Assembly: GCF_000699445.3 (NCBI RefSeq)
Contig: NC_067200.1
Location: forward strand, 11,927,256-11,991,255
Length of the DNA: 64,000 nucleotides
Direction of reading: 5' to 3'
DNA from: Schistosoma haematobium
Lineage: Eukaryota > Platyhelminthes > Trematoda > Strigeidida > Schistosomatidae
In this document: in pieces, positions 11,690-22,745 of the stretch
How positions within the stretch are numbered: position 1 is the first letter of the stretch
Layout of the letters: each line of letters opens with the position of its first letter
Program-made: the position numbers and the translations under genes
The notes under the pieces: generated by a model
Told to the model about the DNA's origin: nothing
The model's database searches: none
What the model saw: only the letters and a program-made list of their open reading frames with translations

Positions 11690-11945
11690 GGTATTCAGTG
11701 TTTAACAACGCTTTTACCAGTAACGCCTAATATAACTCGTATCCATCAAGAGAAATGAAAAGACAGAATCGAGGAGATCAGAAGTTGTATTTGACGATTG
11801 CCAATATATCGGAATTGTCTGATATAGTCTGGCTAACGACTGCAGTAGATGTTGAGCACGGCGTTCCCACACGTGATCCGATGCGGATGCATGATCGAGC
11901 GCCTTCAGCTAGGTGAGTCCATTAAAACATCTGGTCAGCATCCAA
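11690..11945. other. Unclassified, locally GC-richer segment
   Basis: The segment around 11830-11920 (words such as gttgagcacggcgttccc and gatgcggatgcatgatcg) differs in composition from its surroundings and may be an old insertion. No second copy in the window and no coding frame were found. Confidence 0.3.
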
Positions 11946-12330
11946 TGTCGAAAACTTACAGAGCTATTTATTTTGGGGATTTATTTACCGCTACACAATC
12001 AATAAATACCTATTTTAGATTGAAATAAATATAGGAAGATTTCTGAAAAGAATTGAAAATACATTCACTTTATTAGTTCAAGTGATTTGAGTATAATGAA
12101 TATTCAAAAAGGTTATTCACATCGAGTGTAGCTTACTAGTATTGTCTTCAACTGTAAATCGTGAAAGGAGTGGCTTCGAATTTAACTAGAAGTATATTTC
12201 TACATTCCTTGGTTAGGCTGGAAACATTTGATGATCGTGATCACTGTAAGACAAGTAAAATGTTATATTCAGTATCTTAAGAGATGTACGCTTATTATCT
12301 GCTATCCACAAATTTGTGATGACCTATTAT
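11945..12330. other. AT-rich region, nothing recognised
   Basis: No coding or repeat signal found. Confidence 0.45.
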
Positions 12331-12760
12331 TTAACTAAGAGTGTAGATTTCATAACATGTTTTCAGAAAAACATTTACAAACGAGTGTTTCCATTCTTCT
12401 TTTGTTCTGTCTTCCTTTAGTATAAGAATGCCACTAGTGTGGAATTTACAAGTACATTGAATCATATTTATTTGATTTAAATAAGGATCTTGTTTGACCA
12501 TTGGGATCCATTTGTTTCTGCAACCATCTTCGTATGTTTTCACCCACCCTTAATTGCAAATCACGAGTGATCCTCGCTATGTACATGTTTCCGCACACAC
12601 ATGTAAGTTGATAGACACAATGGGATGTGACACAATCGCTTTCGTGTTGTTTGGGCTTTTGGTGAAACATAGACTTTGTCTTTTCGATAATGACAAGTTG
12701 GGCTGCATAAAACGTCCGGTCGATAGCTAATTTAAGTCTCCGTTTTAACATGAGAATATT
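12331..12760 (-). pseudogene. Penelope-like element relic, GIY-YIG endonuclease end
   Basis: Minus-strand frame 12751-12446 contains CVYQLTCVCGNMYIARITRDL, the GIY-YIG pattern (YQxxCxCGxxYIGxTxRxL) with the key Gly replaced by Ala. The frame is broken, with an overlapping frame continuing to 12331. It is a dead C-terminal piece of a Penelope-type retroelement. Confidence 0.7.
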
Positions 12761-13320
12761 TGTGTCGCCTGTGAAAAGTAACGTAATGTATTTCCTGAAA
12801 TTATATTTTTTTTCTCAAATGAAGAAAGAAATTTGTATGTGTATGAATGCACTTTTTAAATGGTTTCAAACTTACCGTTACCTTTTTTCCAACTAAACAG
12901 AACATCCTTATTCTGGTTATTGAAAAATATTTTTTTCTTTAGGCTATATCCCTGCCAGACATTGTATGTCCAAATTATACATGATATCATCTCAATGATT
13001 ATAATTAAAATGATTCTAACGTTTAAAGTATAAGACTCGTCAGAATTTAGTTCCTTGAAGTAGTTCAAATCAAGTTTGCAGGGTGAAGTGTAAGAATTAT
13101 TATTTAACTTATCAATTGATAAGATTGTATCACATATAATTTATACATTTAGTGTTTTCTGTATAGTTACTGGATTGGAATGTACTGTTCACAATCAATC
13201 AATTTAAGATATAGCTCGATAGTTATCCAATTCCATCGACAACAATTGTTTCACTCTCGATACATCTGAACTCCGCTGGGTACAACGTTTCACTACGACT
13301 TCAGGAATATTTTAAAGTCA
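12761..13320. other. AT-rich region, probably Penelope-flanking
   Basis: Upstream of the GIY-YIG relic; a 70-codon minus frame (13068-12856) shows no family motif. Confidence 0.4.
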
Positions 13321-13450
13321 CGATTCAATGACTGATCTTAGTTAGGTAACCACTAAAAACCAGAAAGCACCGAATGACTGTTTTATCTTAGTATTTAACT
13401 TCTTGGCACTGTGCATTCACACCAGAACTTTAGGTCTCGTGACTGGTGGT
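13320..13450 (-). repeat. Family B fragment, decayed
   Basis: Tail/ribozyme remnants (aaaaaccagaaagcacc, ttttatcttagtat, ggcactgtgcattcac). The core is not recoverable. Confidence 0.5.
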
Positions 13451-14034
13451 TGTCTTTCAGACTATTTAGTTGCATCAAATAGTTCTCATTTCCCAATTCA
13501 GTCATCGCAAAATATTGTACAATCATATTCTAATGTTGTTGATGAATAACCTCCTCACACACGGGCTGTCTGCGTTCCACTGGTCATGGTTTTTTAGTGG
13601 ATTACCAGAAACCAAAATTAGGAACTAGTTATTTTCACAAGTTGTATAACCGAATCACTCTGTGATATGAACTATGTAACCGACATTATGTTGTTTCATA
13701 CCTATTCCATGAAATATAAATTCACTGACGCTATAATTTATACCAATCGAGAGGTTATGCCAATGGCTTCATTCTTAAAAGTACGAATTTCAACACTAGA
13801 AATAAACATAAGTGATTGAAAATTCCTTCGTCGTATACAATTCTTACTGACTCAATTATTATATTAAATTAAATATCACAGGTCACAACTATTTATAAGC
13901 TTAACTCCGTTCATAACCATAGCATTTTACTACTAAGCCGAACAATGAAATGATAATGAATGTTTGGTAAAATGTAAAGCAAGGATTAATGAATTTAACA
14001 GTTATCTGGTGAGACTATAATTGATGGACAAACT

Positions 14035-14310
14035 AATCAGATATAAGATAACAGGTCTTAGATTTTGGTGTGAAACACAATCATTCATTTGATCAAATAG
14101 AATTTTGACATTTTGGCTGATATCAGTTCGTGATGAAAACCTTAAATTTAATTCCTAATCCTAACCATTAACTTTAAATCATAATTGTCATTCCTCACAC
14201 TACTTCATAACCCTCATTTAGCCCTAATAAGTAGGTGGATATTCTCAAGGTCACTAAGGCGTTGCTCAAAGGTCGCTTATAAATTATAATCTTGCCACTT
14301 TTCAAGTTGA
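14035..14310 (+). repeat. Dispersed repeat E, copy 1
   Basis: About 265 bp similar in direct orientation to 44385-44660; shared words include agataacaggtcttagattt and cagttcgtgatgaaaacc. A weaker relative lies in the left inverted-repeat arm near 50220-50320. No coding signal. Confidence 0.65.
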
Positions 14311-14960
14311 ATACTTCCATGTTTCTTGACTTGTCTACATGCAATGGAATGCGTGTTATTACAACAACAAAAAACAACTAAAAACTGACTTACTTCAATT
14401 ACTAAATCTTAATACTATGCATATACTGTTATCAAATATATGCCAGCTAAATTAAATATTAAGAATTCTTCGCTGACCAATGATAATGAATGTTTGTCAT
14501 ACAACAAGATATTTCTTTAAATTTAATAGTTAAACTCGAGAAGAAAACTGATTTGTCCTTCTGTCGTCTAAGTACCCGCTAAAGAGGATCACTAAGCTAT
14601 TAACATTTATTAATTACGACTACCATTTATAGATATCAGATCAATTATTTTCATTTTAATCGATAACTCAATTTACCTACAATAATGACAGCAAAATCTG
14701 TAATTCTATTGACCCAACGAACTTTTTCGATATCTTATATCCAGTCCTAAGACAAAGACAGTAGACCTGTAAAGCTTCTAATATGACGGCTTAAAGGCTT
14801 ACAAGATTGTAGGATTACAACAAATCCTAATTTGTATACAATCAAGTCATAAATGAAATAAAAACCGACTAATAGATGCATAATTGATTAATGAGAACTC
14901 ATGGTTGATGAAATATGTGTCTAACGTCTAATAGGTTTTATGGAAGCTATATATAATAAA

Positions 14961-15112
14961 GCATGCACCTGGTTTCGTGTTGGACTCAATGTACCCTGGC
15001 TTAGTGGTATTTACCCTAAGCTTCATCGATTGTATGAAGTATGCATCTGGCTCCGTGCTGGACTGCATGTACTCTGACTCGGTGGTATTTACCTTATGTT
15101 TCAGCGGTTATT
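14961..15112. repeat. Two-copy tandem repeat, ~78-bp unit
   Basis: The block starting gcatgcacctggtttcgtg (14961) recurs as gtatgcatctggctccgtg (15039), with ggtggtatttacc/gtggtatttaccc in both. Two diverged units; function unknown. Confidence 0.7.
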
Positions 15113-15164
15113 ATTTAATTATAATTATTACAACATGAAAATATCATCAAGTACTTACTAACTT

Positions 15165-15560
15165 ACTTACGCCTGTTACTCCTCGTGAAGGAGCATAAGC
15201 CACTCACCAGCATTCTCCATCCAACCCTGTCCTGGACAGTCCTTTCCAGTTCCTTCCGGTTGTAATTCACCTTTTTCATATCTGCTTCTATTTCCCAACG
15301 TAATGTGTTCTTTGGCCTTCCTCTTTTCCGTTTCCCTACAGGATTCCGAGTTAGGGCTTGCCTCGTGATGTAGTTCGATGATTTGCGTAATGTATGTCCT
15401 GTCCATTTCCATCATCTTTTCGTAATTTCTTCTTCAGCTGGAACCTGGTTTGTTCTCTCCCAGAGAAGGTTGTTGCTGATGGTATCCGGTCAATGGATGT
15501 TGAGTATCTTGCGTAGACAATTATTTATAAATACCTGTACCTTCTTGATGGTGTAGCTTC
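15165..15560 (-). mobile_element. SR2-like (RTE clade) LINE, 5'-truncated 3' end
   Basis: In the minus strand the C-terminal coding end reads ...[22 protein letters not shown] then [19 protein letters not shown] and ...[19 protein letters not shown], ending in TAA within the (TAAG)-like 3' repeat. One in-frame stop (before WKWTGHTL) shows it is dead. Confidence 0.8.
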
Positions 15561-15599
15561 TTGATTATTAAGTAAATACTTTATAATTATACAACAAAA

Positions 15600-15700
15600 C
15601 GATATAAACAGAGATGAATGGTGGCTAACAGTGGAACAGCTAGGATATTAATTGATCGATTCCAGTCCTAAACATTGACGAGAACATTCAAAACTACCAA
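15600..15700 (-). repeat. Sm-alpha-type SINE with internal deletion
   Basis: gatgaatggtggctaacagtgg is fused directly to the element tail (gattccagtcctaaacattg). The ribozyme and tRNA-like part lie outside or are lost. Confidence 0.5.
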
Positions 15701-16359
15701 AATAGTTATAATTTAAACAATAATTCACCTTTAAACAAAAACAAATAGTTGATGAAGTTTCATTAACAATAAGCGCGTTAAATGTATGTTTTAATTCAAT
15801 GAAATGAAAATTTGACTAATTTCACACTTTAGACGATTTCTACTTTATGATTATCATTAATCTGCACGCATATAAAACATGATGAGGACAAGGACAGAGA
15901 TGTAAGTGGAAAATAAATAAATAGATTAATGTAATAGACAGATAACAATAATGATGAACTACATATTGGACAATATGGACGCAAGTAAACATTTGTAACC
16001 AGAAACAGAGGGGATCTGTGTGTGTGCGAATTATTTAAAGTAATCCAATCTCTCTCTTTTTTTTCGTTGGTCTTGTACTTTAACACAACAATATACTAAT
16101 TAAAAGACTTCATAGAATATTCAAAAATAAAAGATGTTAGACTTAACATTTGTTTTGTTTTTAAATAACTTCATCATCAAGCAATACAATCCATAACTAT
16201 AGCATTACAATCGTCATGGTAGGTGATATTTTAACATAGTGACTTAAAAGATCGTTTGGTAGGACGTAAAACACCGTAAAGTTACATGAAATCTCAACTA
16301 AACCAGTACTTACACAACAACTCGCGGATAAGTTATCGATTACACAGTATCGTAAATTG

Positions 16360-16565
16360 ATTAAAGTTAAGTATTAACACTGCTGGATATCAGACTAGTG
16401 ATTTAGATGTTAATTATTTGCACGTGAGACCGAGGTTCCTGAGCCCAACTTGCGGATATGAGTTTGTGGATGTGCTTGCCGAGTATCCCCATACAAGGGT
16501 AGAGCGAAATATCAGTGCTCTCATGTTTCCAATTATAGTTTAACTGAGGTTAGTTTGTTATTTCA
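16360..16565 (+). repeat. Family B SINE, decayed plus copy
   Basis: ttaacactgctggatatc, A-box-like stretch, B-box remnant, then ribozyme remnant gtatccccatacaagggtag with gcgaaat; core motif lost. Confidence 0.6.
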
Positions 16566-16609
16566 AGTCAGTGAGAATTCCGCTATTTCCACTAATCCCT
16601 CTACACTAG

Positions 16610-16950
16610 AATATAATGATTGTCAGCTGACTTATTCTATTCACTTAGTGTTGTTTACTTGAATCTTCCCATTGACCTTTGGGACTGTGATTGATCAGTC
16701 TTTTATTGACATATGTGCATACTGTACGGATTGCCTCGATATTACCTTAATTCACAAGCAATATAAGCAGGTATGAATGATGGTTAGCAGTGGAATCCAG
16801 GACGATCGTCTCATCCTCTTTGAGGATCGTCACCTTGTTGTACCTGTATCTCAGAATTGATGTTCACTCCGGGACTCCAACCCAGTACCGTTCGCTTCAA
16901 ACGTCATCGCGTTATCCACTTAGAAACTGGAATCTTGACTAGATTAAGAT
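16610..16950 (-). repeat. Sm-alpha-type SINE, full-length minus copy
   Basis: Complete layout in minus orientation: A box (near 16915-16930), B box ggttggagtc-like, ribozyme (16800-16850), 3' segment gattccactgctaacc and the long tail to about 16610. The ribozyme core reads GTGACGA and GAGA, so it is probably inactive; stem II (TCCTC/GAGGA) and GTC are kept. Confidence 0.8.
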
Positions 16951-17339
16951 TAATTTAATGATAGTTTGGATAATATTCCGACATTCACTTGAATGTTGTT
17001 GAAAATCAGGGAACGCTTAATATGTATTTCATACTAGTTTAACAGTCCTCAGAAATGATCATGATATCTAATTAAAACTATAAGAGCTTATATCTAGGTT
17101 ACTCACTTGTGACCACTCAGTTTCTATCTCATTTAAAAATCTGAATAATAATCTTTAATGACCTTAGAACTATGTTGAAATAGCTATTCAATAATCTTCG
17201 ATTTTTAATAATTTCTTGGTTGGTTTCACTTTGCAAAGGAAACTGTCTTCGACAAGTCAACTTCACTCTAAAATAATTCAACTGAATTAAAGTGACTTAT
17301 TAAAATAGGCTGTGCGCTGATTAATCGTATCTATAAAAA

Positions 17340-17588
17340 ACGCTTATTTGCAGTATGAGATTGTGGACATTGTTAAGTTATTCGATTCATGATCTCAATC
17401 AAATAATTTAAGAGTCTCCACACATTCATATTGATAATTACCATGTGGTGACTAGTGACTAGCTTCGTGAGGGAATTCTCAGATTTATAGTGAGAAGCCG
17501 TGACAGGTAGAGACAATTATCTACCTCAAATAATAAAAGATGGTGATTCAACTTCGTAGATTGGTTGAAGTTAGACATTAACACCGTT
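17340..17588 (+). repeat. Family B tail foldback plus head
   Basis: An inverted tail and a plus tail (17345-17425) are followed by the junction segment (gtgactagtgactagcttc) and a head that stops at ttaacaccgttt, where an LTR-like block begins. Confidence 0.7.
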
Positions 17589-17945
17589 TGTTATGTCTTT
17601 ATGGCCCGCTAGTTATCACGTAATCTATTCGCCAATCAGAATACGAGTTATTCGCTCTTACACTGTACTAAACCAATGACGTCCGACCGGTATGAGCAGC
17701 CTAGCGTCCTATTGGTCCGTTGCTCGCCTAGCCGGTCCAGCTGAGCCAGAATGCCAACAACAGCCTCCACCATGAGAATCATTTATTTCAGACATACTGG
17801 GTTTATATATCAACCAAACAGACCGCAACGCACCATAAAATAGGAAATAACATTCATCAACGATAAAGCCAAAAAGTGGCTGTGAACGTGGGAGACAGTA
17901 ATTAATAAACTGCGTATAACTCAAGAACAGTAAATCGTACAATAG
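17589..17945 (-). mobile_element. Solo-LTR-like block, unclassified
   Basis: GC-richer than its flanks, starts TGTTATG and ends near CGTACA, and interrupts a family B element at ttaacaccg. It contains gggtttatatatcaac. These are LTR-like traits, but no second LTR or target duplication is clear. The 77-codon ORF inside is probably fortuitous. Strand is uncertain. Confidence 0.4.
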
Positions 17946-18044
17946 TAATTTTTAGGTCAAAATTAAGCTTATAATAAGGGGAATATAGATATATACAATT
18001 TAATTACTATATAGTTATATATAAGAATATATAGATAATATTAG

Positions 18045-18275
18045 TTCATCAGAAGGTCTCAGAAGTTACTCGTACTTTAATCTCCACTAGGATATAACAC
18101 CGTTGGATACCGTCTCAATGGTCTATAGTTTAAGCTTTCACGCGCAAGACCAAAGTTCCTGAGTTTGAATCTCGCGAGTGGTATCGTAGAATCCCATACT
18201 AAGGCAAAATGGTCATCCAGTGCTTACAGATTTTCAATGATGATTTAACATCTATTAATTCATGAACTCAATAAA
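18045..18275 (+). repeat. Family B SINE, plus copy with ribozyme deletion
   Basis: A-box-like tctcaatggtctatag, B-box-like tttgaatctcgc, then stem II region and GCAAAA; CTGAGGA and the stem I 5' strand are deleted. Confidence 0.7.
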
Positions 18276-18295
18276 TAAAAAAACACTGATTTGCC

Positions 18296-18322
18296 AACAA
18301 CAACAACAACAACAACAACAAA
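18296..18322. repeat. (CAA)n microsatellite
   Basis: About nine CAA units. Confidence 0.9.
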
Positions 18323-18734
18323 TGATATCCCTTGCATATCTAATTATAGTCATTGTATTTCATTTACTTAGTAACTGAATTCAAAATTAAAATTTATTCT
18401 AATTTTTTGTTTGTTTTTTTGTTTGACAGTTAACAAAGTCCCCTTGTGTATAAGCTTAATTGATGTATGTTGACAACAATCTAAAAAAATGAAAACTTGT
18501 TTTTTTATTTTTATTCTAGAATGAAATAACTTTAGACAGGTTTAGATTAAAATATTCTACAAGATGAATTAGGATTACATCATAGTGATAATAATAATAT
18601 TGAATACAAATTATGATTTGATCTGTCACGTGATTATTATCATGTAATTTATGCATAAATCTATTATGTAATCATCAGTGTACATAAATGTACAAAAATA
18701 TTATAAAGAATAACAAAGTTTATAGAATATACAG

Positions 18735-19228
18735 AACCTATGCCACAAATGCCCTGGTATGGCCGAGAGTGGTGTGAGTCCACCCTCCCTCACGAAATGC
18801 TCTCACATGGTCACGCATATACAGCCTCTGTCAGGGAAGTCCTATTCATTGCCTTTTCGCGGCAGGGTTGTTGTTTACGAAATAGAGAGGACTAAAAGCG
18901 AATGTCCGGCGCTTTAACCGGATTCCAAATCAATGGTGCACATGGGCTTCAGTATCCTGAAGGAACAAATGGCGTATGAACCAGTTGTTGGTCACCGGTT
19001 ACCATGGGACTGCATCTCCTCACGATGCTCCACTGCCTTGTAAATCAGACCTTTAGCTCAAAGGCTTGGGGTGTGGCCCCATAATTAAACCACTTGCTTC
19101 AGTTTAGGCATCCGGGCAGTATCACAGCCCGCACACAAATCGAAAGATTTATTTGGCGCATATCTACTTGGTGCCTCCTTGTACCAATGTTTATGTGTTT
19201 AAATAATAATAATAATAATAATAATACA
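18735..19228 (+). mobile_element. Repeat C (~490 bp retroposed element), plus copy
   Basis: Same family as 23350-23868 and 25074-25595, in the opposite orientation, with an internal deletion near 18820-18900. It begins aaatgccctggtatggccg and ends ggtgcctccttgtaccaatg, then an (AAT)n tail (19202-19228). The 3' simple-sequence tail indicates target-primed retroposition. No long ORF. Confidence 0.7.
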
Positions 19229-19289
19229 TTTTCTGATTATGAATTTTCAATTCTATTTTGAATATGCATCTACATATTATTGACTAATG

Positions 19290-19510
19290 TATACTATGCT
19301 ATACTATGTTAGTATTTGAAGTAATGATAGATGATGTGGCTAGCAGTGGAATCTAGGATACGCGCTTCGTCTCATTTGGGATGTCCATGCATTTCAGAGT
19401 TGATGATTACTCTGGGACTCGAACCCAGAACCGTTTGCTTCAGACGCCATCACGTTATCCACTTAGATACTGAATCCTGATAGCTACTTGCTTGTGCAAT
19501 GAGTTGAAGT
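19290..19510 (-). repeat. Sm-alpha-type SINE, minus copy
   Basis: A-box/B-box half is clear (gactcgaacccagaaccg; ttatccacttagatactgaatcc on the plus strand). In the ribozyme, CTGANGA is lost; stem II 3' half and CGAAG remain. Confidence 0.7.
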
Positions 19511-19765
19511 TTAAATTCACTTGGTATTGTTTACTTGAATATTCCCATTCATCTTTGGGACTGCAATGGATCAGTCTCTTATTGACATATGTGCATACTG
19601 TACGGATTGCCTCGATATTACCTTAATTCACAAGCATTATAAGCAGGTATGAATGATGGCTAACAGTGGAATCCAGAACGACCGTTTCGTCCTCCTTGAG
19701 GTTCGTCAGTTGGATGTACCTGTATCTCAGAATTGATGTTCACTCTGGGATACGAATCCAGCTTA
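19510..19765 (-). repeat. Sm-alpha-type SINE, minus copy with tail
   Basis: Long tail (19530-19640), 3' segment and ribozyme are conserved. The tRNA-like half is truncated after the B-box region (gatacgaatccag). Confidence 0.75.
19671..19715 (-). ncRNA. Hammerhead ribozyme, Sm-alpha type, core intact
   Basis: Minus strand: stem I ATCCAA/CTGGAT, core CTGACGA (19703-19709), stem II ACCTC...GAGG with a one-base deletion at its base, GAAA (19685-19688), cleavage dinucleotide UU at 19678-19677. The core is intact; the stem II base is imperfect. Confidence 0.7.
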
Positions 19766-20700
19766 TATTAGTACTTGTAAAGCTATTTACAGATGAGATG
19801 AAAGATGATGATGAATTTGTTTTGTACCGCAAATCCTGGTGATTTTACACTATTAAAGTTAGTCAAGGGAACTGGTTATATGAAATGTATAGAAAATATC
19901 ATTTTCAAATATTTTCATTTATCCAATATCTGTCTGAGTTTATCAACTCTTGGCTTTTCATATTTAAAAGTGTTAAATATGTGATATCTAGATGAATGGA
20001 GGCAACTGAGAGAAAGTTCTGGATTTAGAACTTCTACTGTTAGCTGTTCATTAGAGATTTGTTTCTTCAATGTTGTGGTACCCATCAGCTGCCATACAAG
20101 TTGAACAAATATTGTAAATTGTCTGAAACAGAGATGTGACTACTGAGTGATTCAAGATGCAACTAAATTACTGAGATTTCCAAAATAATAAAATAGTGTG
20201 TAGTGATTAATTTTCCATTTGTCGAGTTTAAATTCCTGATTGGTGTTAGTTAGGATTCCACAGGGGAACAAGTTTTACCGCATTTCTCCATACATATTTC
20301 TGAGGAGTGATAAACTAATTAGTAAGACTGACGTTACGGAAATCATTCAAACGTTTCTAGATTCATTGATTTAAATCCTAGTTGCTCACTCATATGTTTA
20401 TATTGTTTATATTGTTACTCAATTTAACTGACTAGCAAAATCCCAATATTAGCGATCTTGTTATTCTTAACTTCTCACTATAACTAAGTAATGAAAAATA
20501 AGCTTAATATGTCTACTGACAATAATACAATGTAAAATGTGTCGGTTTAAGAAAAATAATTAAGAGATTTCAAGCGCTATTTAAAATGTTAAAAAGAATG
20601 ATCCTGTTTTCCAGATAATTCTCAGTATGATTTGAAACATTAAGTTTTTTTAAGACCTTTCAATCTTAGTTATTTACATATTTGGTGATAACATTTGGTT
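19765..20700. other. AT-rich region with possible old SINE
   Basis: Around 19990-20150 words such as gatgaatggaggcaactgag and ggtacccatcagctg resemble the divergent SINE at 53880. The rest is featureless. Confidence 0.35.
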
Positions 20701-20800
20701 ACAGAGTGATCTCAGAGTGATGACAAAAAACCAGAGGGGACTGTTTCGTCCTAGTGGGTCACGGTTCATTTGTGAGTGCGCACGATCCCGTCAGGAATAT
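20700..20800 (-). repeat. Family B fragment
   Basis: Ribozyme remnants in minus orientation (gggactgtttcgtcctagtg and gtgcgcacgatcccg). Core lost. Confidence 0.5.
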
Positions 20801-21074
20801 GTTAAATTCAAATACATCGGATGTGAAATATCACTATTGGTATTGATTGAACTTCTCGCCATATGATGAATTAGTTGAAGGTGGTAATATGCAACAGTCC
20901 ATGTTGTACAAGCACACTGAAGTTGATTCCTATACTGAGTAGAAACAGTTGTCCAGCATTCACTGGTTACTAGTGCTACTTGAAGTGAGATCAATTCGTA
21001 ATTGAAGTTAATCATCCTAGAATCCATCTCATAATATTTATTGAATGTACCAAGTGAATATTCGTAAATAATGT

Positions 21075-21530
21075 CATAATTATACTGTTGTTGTGTCGCT
21101 TACTATTCTAGCTTCTGGGTCAAATTATTCATTCTTCTCGAGTCACGTTTTGACCCTGTTAATTATTTGCTTATTAACCTTGATTGTTTCTATATGAGCG
21201 TATGTGTGTGTACACTTCTTATCCTATAAATCACATGACTGTAACCTACTTTTATCTGGCTATAAATATTGTTTAACGCTTGATTAAATCGAGTTGGCAC
21301 GTCATTCCACTCCGATCTCTTGTCTTCGCTTCATTTCTCCGCTCGTTTGTTTAGATCGACGATTGTATGAAATATACGTATTCAAGATTAATTCTCGTAT
21401 TTAACTCTGTTATTCACTAACATAATTTAAGTCGATAATTATATACGGAAATAGTTAGGATGTATATTTCGACAGCAGTCAGTTGATAGAAATCAGAATT
21501 GATCCAAATGGAGTCAGATCCTTGATCACT
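21075..21530 (+). mobile_element. LTR-like repeat F, copy 1
   Basis: Similar throughout to 46720-47160. It has a TATA-type core (ggctataaatattg) followed by conserved ttaacgcttg, a pyrimidine-rich stretch, then aacataatttaagtcgat and ggagtcagatc. Promoter-like layout without coding fits an LTR; strand inferred from the TATA element. Confidence 0.5.
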
Positions 21531-21734
21531 AAACTGTCTCAAGTATACTAACCAATTATGTCATTAAATGGTCTTGCAAATTCAAAAACAAAAACAAGCC
21601 CACTAACACTTAATTATCATACATTAAAAATGTAAACGTTTATAAATAATAATAAGCATTAATTTAAAATTGAATTTAAAATTATGTTGTTATTTTTGTA
21701 CAATAGTGAACATGGATATTATTCTTAAAATGGT

Positions 21735-22030
21735 TGATTTATGATAATTATTTTTGATTAAGATCATGAACTGATTGATGTTAGACCACTATTGAAAATC
21801 TGGAAGCACTGGACGATCATTTCGTCCCATTTTGAGACTCCTCAGTAGTGCACAAACACGATCCCGCTGGTGGGGTTCGAACTCAGGGCCTTCAGTTCTG
21901 CTCGCGAAAGCTGAGGCGTCCCACGATAAGACGAAACGGCCGTCCAGTGCTTCCAAGCTCTCAATAGCGGTATAACATCAATCAGTTCATGATCTTAACC
22001 AAAAAACCTAATAATCTCCACAACCCTATA
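21735..22030. repeat. Family B palindromic element
   Basis: Inverted tail with a near-intact minus-strand ribozyme on the left, B-box-like centre (gggttcgaactcag), and a plus-strand ribozyme half plus tail on the right. The ends (gaactgattgatgttagacc / aacatcaatcagttcatgatc) are perfect terminal inverted repeats over tens of bases. Confidence 0.75.
21806..21851 (-). ncRNA. Family B hammerhead ribozyme, best intact core
   Basis: Minus strand: stem I GCACTA/CAGTGC (one A-C mismatch next to the core); CTGAGGA (21839-21845); five-pair stem II GTCTC/GGGAC with loop AAAAT; GAAA (21820-21823); mini stem III; GTC with cleavage predicted between 21812 and 21811. Every invariant core base is present. 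Confidence 0.8.
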
Positions 22031-22519
22031 CTAATATGATAATTATGCTTAATTGATTGAAATGATTTCAAAAGAATTAATCGGCTTAGACTTATTCATT
22101 TAGGTAATAGAACTGTCCTATCAACATTTCACTTGGTTATTTTCGTTTTTTTTGTGCTGAAACAAACAACTTTGAATTTAAATTTTCTCAGAAAACATTT
22201 GTTCATAACACCTTAATATCAGTTAGAGGATCATATAGGAAGGGAAGGAACATATAGGAATTGTAAATTTTTTGTATTAGTGATCTCTTGATAGAACTGT
22301 ACATGGATAAACGAAAAATAATGGTAGAATCTAAAACCGATTCTATTTAACTGTTGTTGAGGCAAAGAAACACTTGTTATTCAGTAATATTAGAGTATGA
22401 GTATTGTGAGTTCTTTGAGATTGAATAGAGTTGAAGATGATAATCTTTGGATTCCATCTCAATGATTTTATTTATTGTGGTCGCATTGAGACTTGATTAT
22501 TCCAATGTATTTTTACGCG

Positions 22520-22745
22520 CAAAATCATGATAAACGGAAATGTATGGTGGTCAGTAGTGGCTAGTGGCTATTTGAATTCAGTAGCTAAGTGGATAACGCA
22601 ATGGGATTTAAAATGCACAGTACTGGGTTTGAGTTCTGGAGTGGACATTCACTCTGGGATGTAGGTACATCTAACTGACGAGTCTCAAATAGGACGAAAT
22701 GTGAGTCTTGGATTCCACTTCTAGCCACCATATATCCTCTAGTTA
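22520..22745 (+). repeat. Sm-alpha-type SINE, well-preserved plus copy
   Basis: A-box-like cagtagctaagtggataacg, B-box-like gggtttgagttc, intact ribozyme, 3' segment gattccacttctagccacc. The downstream tail is short. Confidence 0.8.
22664..22718 (+). ncRNA. Hammerhead ribozyme, Sm-alpha type, intact
   Basis: CTGACGA (22675-22681), stem II GTCT...GGAC around CAAAT, GAAA (22696-22699), mini stem III, GTC at 22705-22707 with cleavage predicted after 22707, and a six-pair stem I (ATCTAA/TTGGAT). All invariant positions are present, making this the strongest Sm-alpha candidate here. Confidence 0.85.

Noticed and set aside
18296..18322. CRISPR-like or regulatory array
   Set aside because: It is a plain CAA microsatellite with no spacers, in a eukaryotic context.
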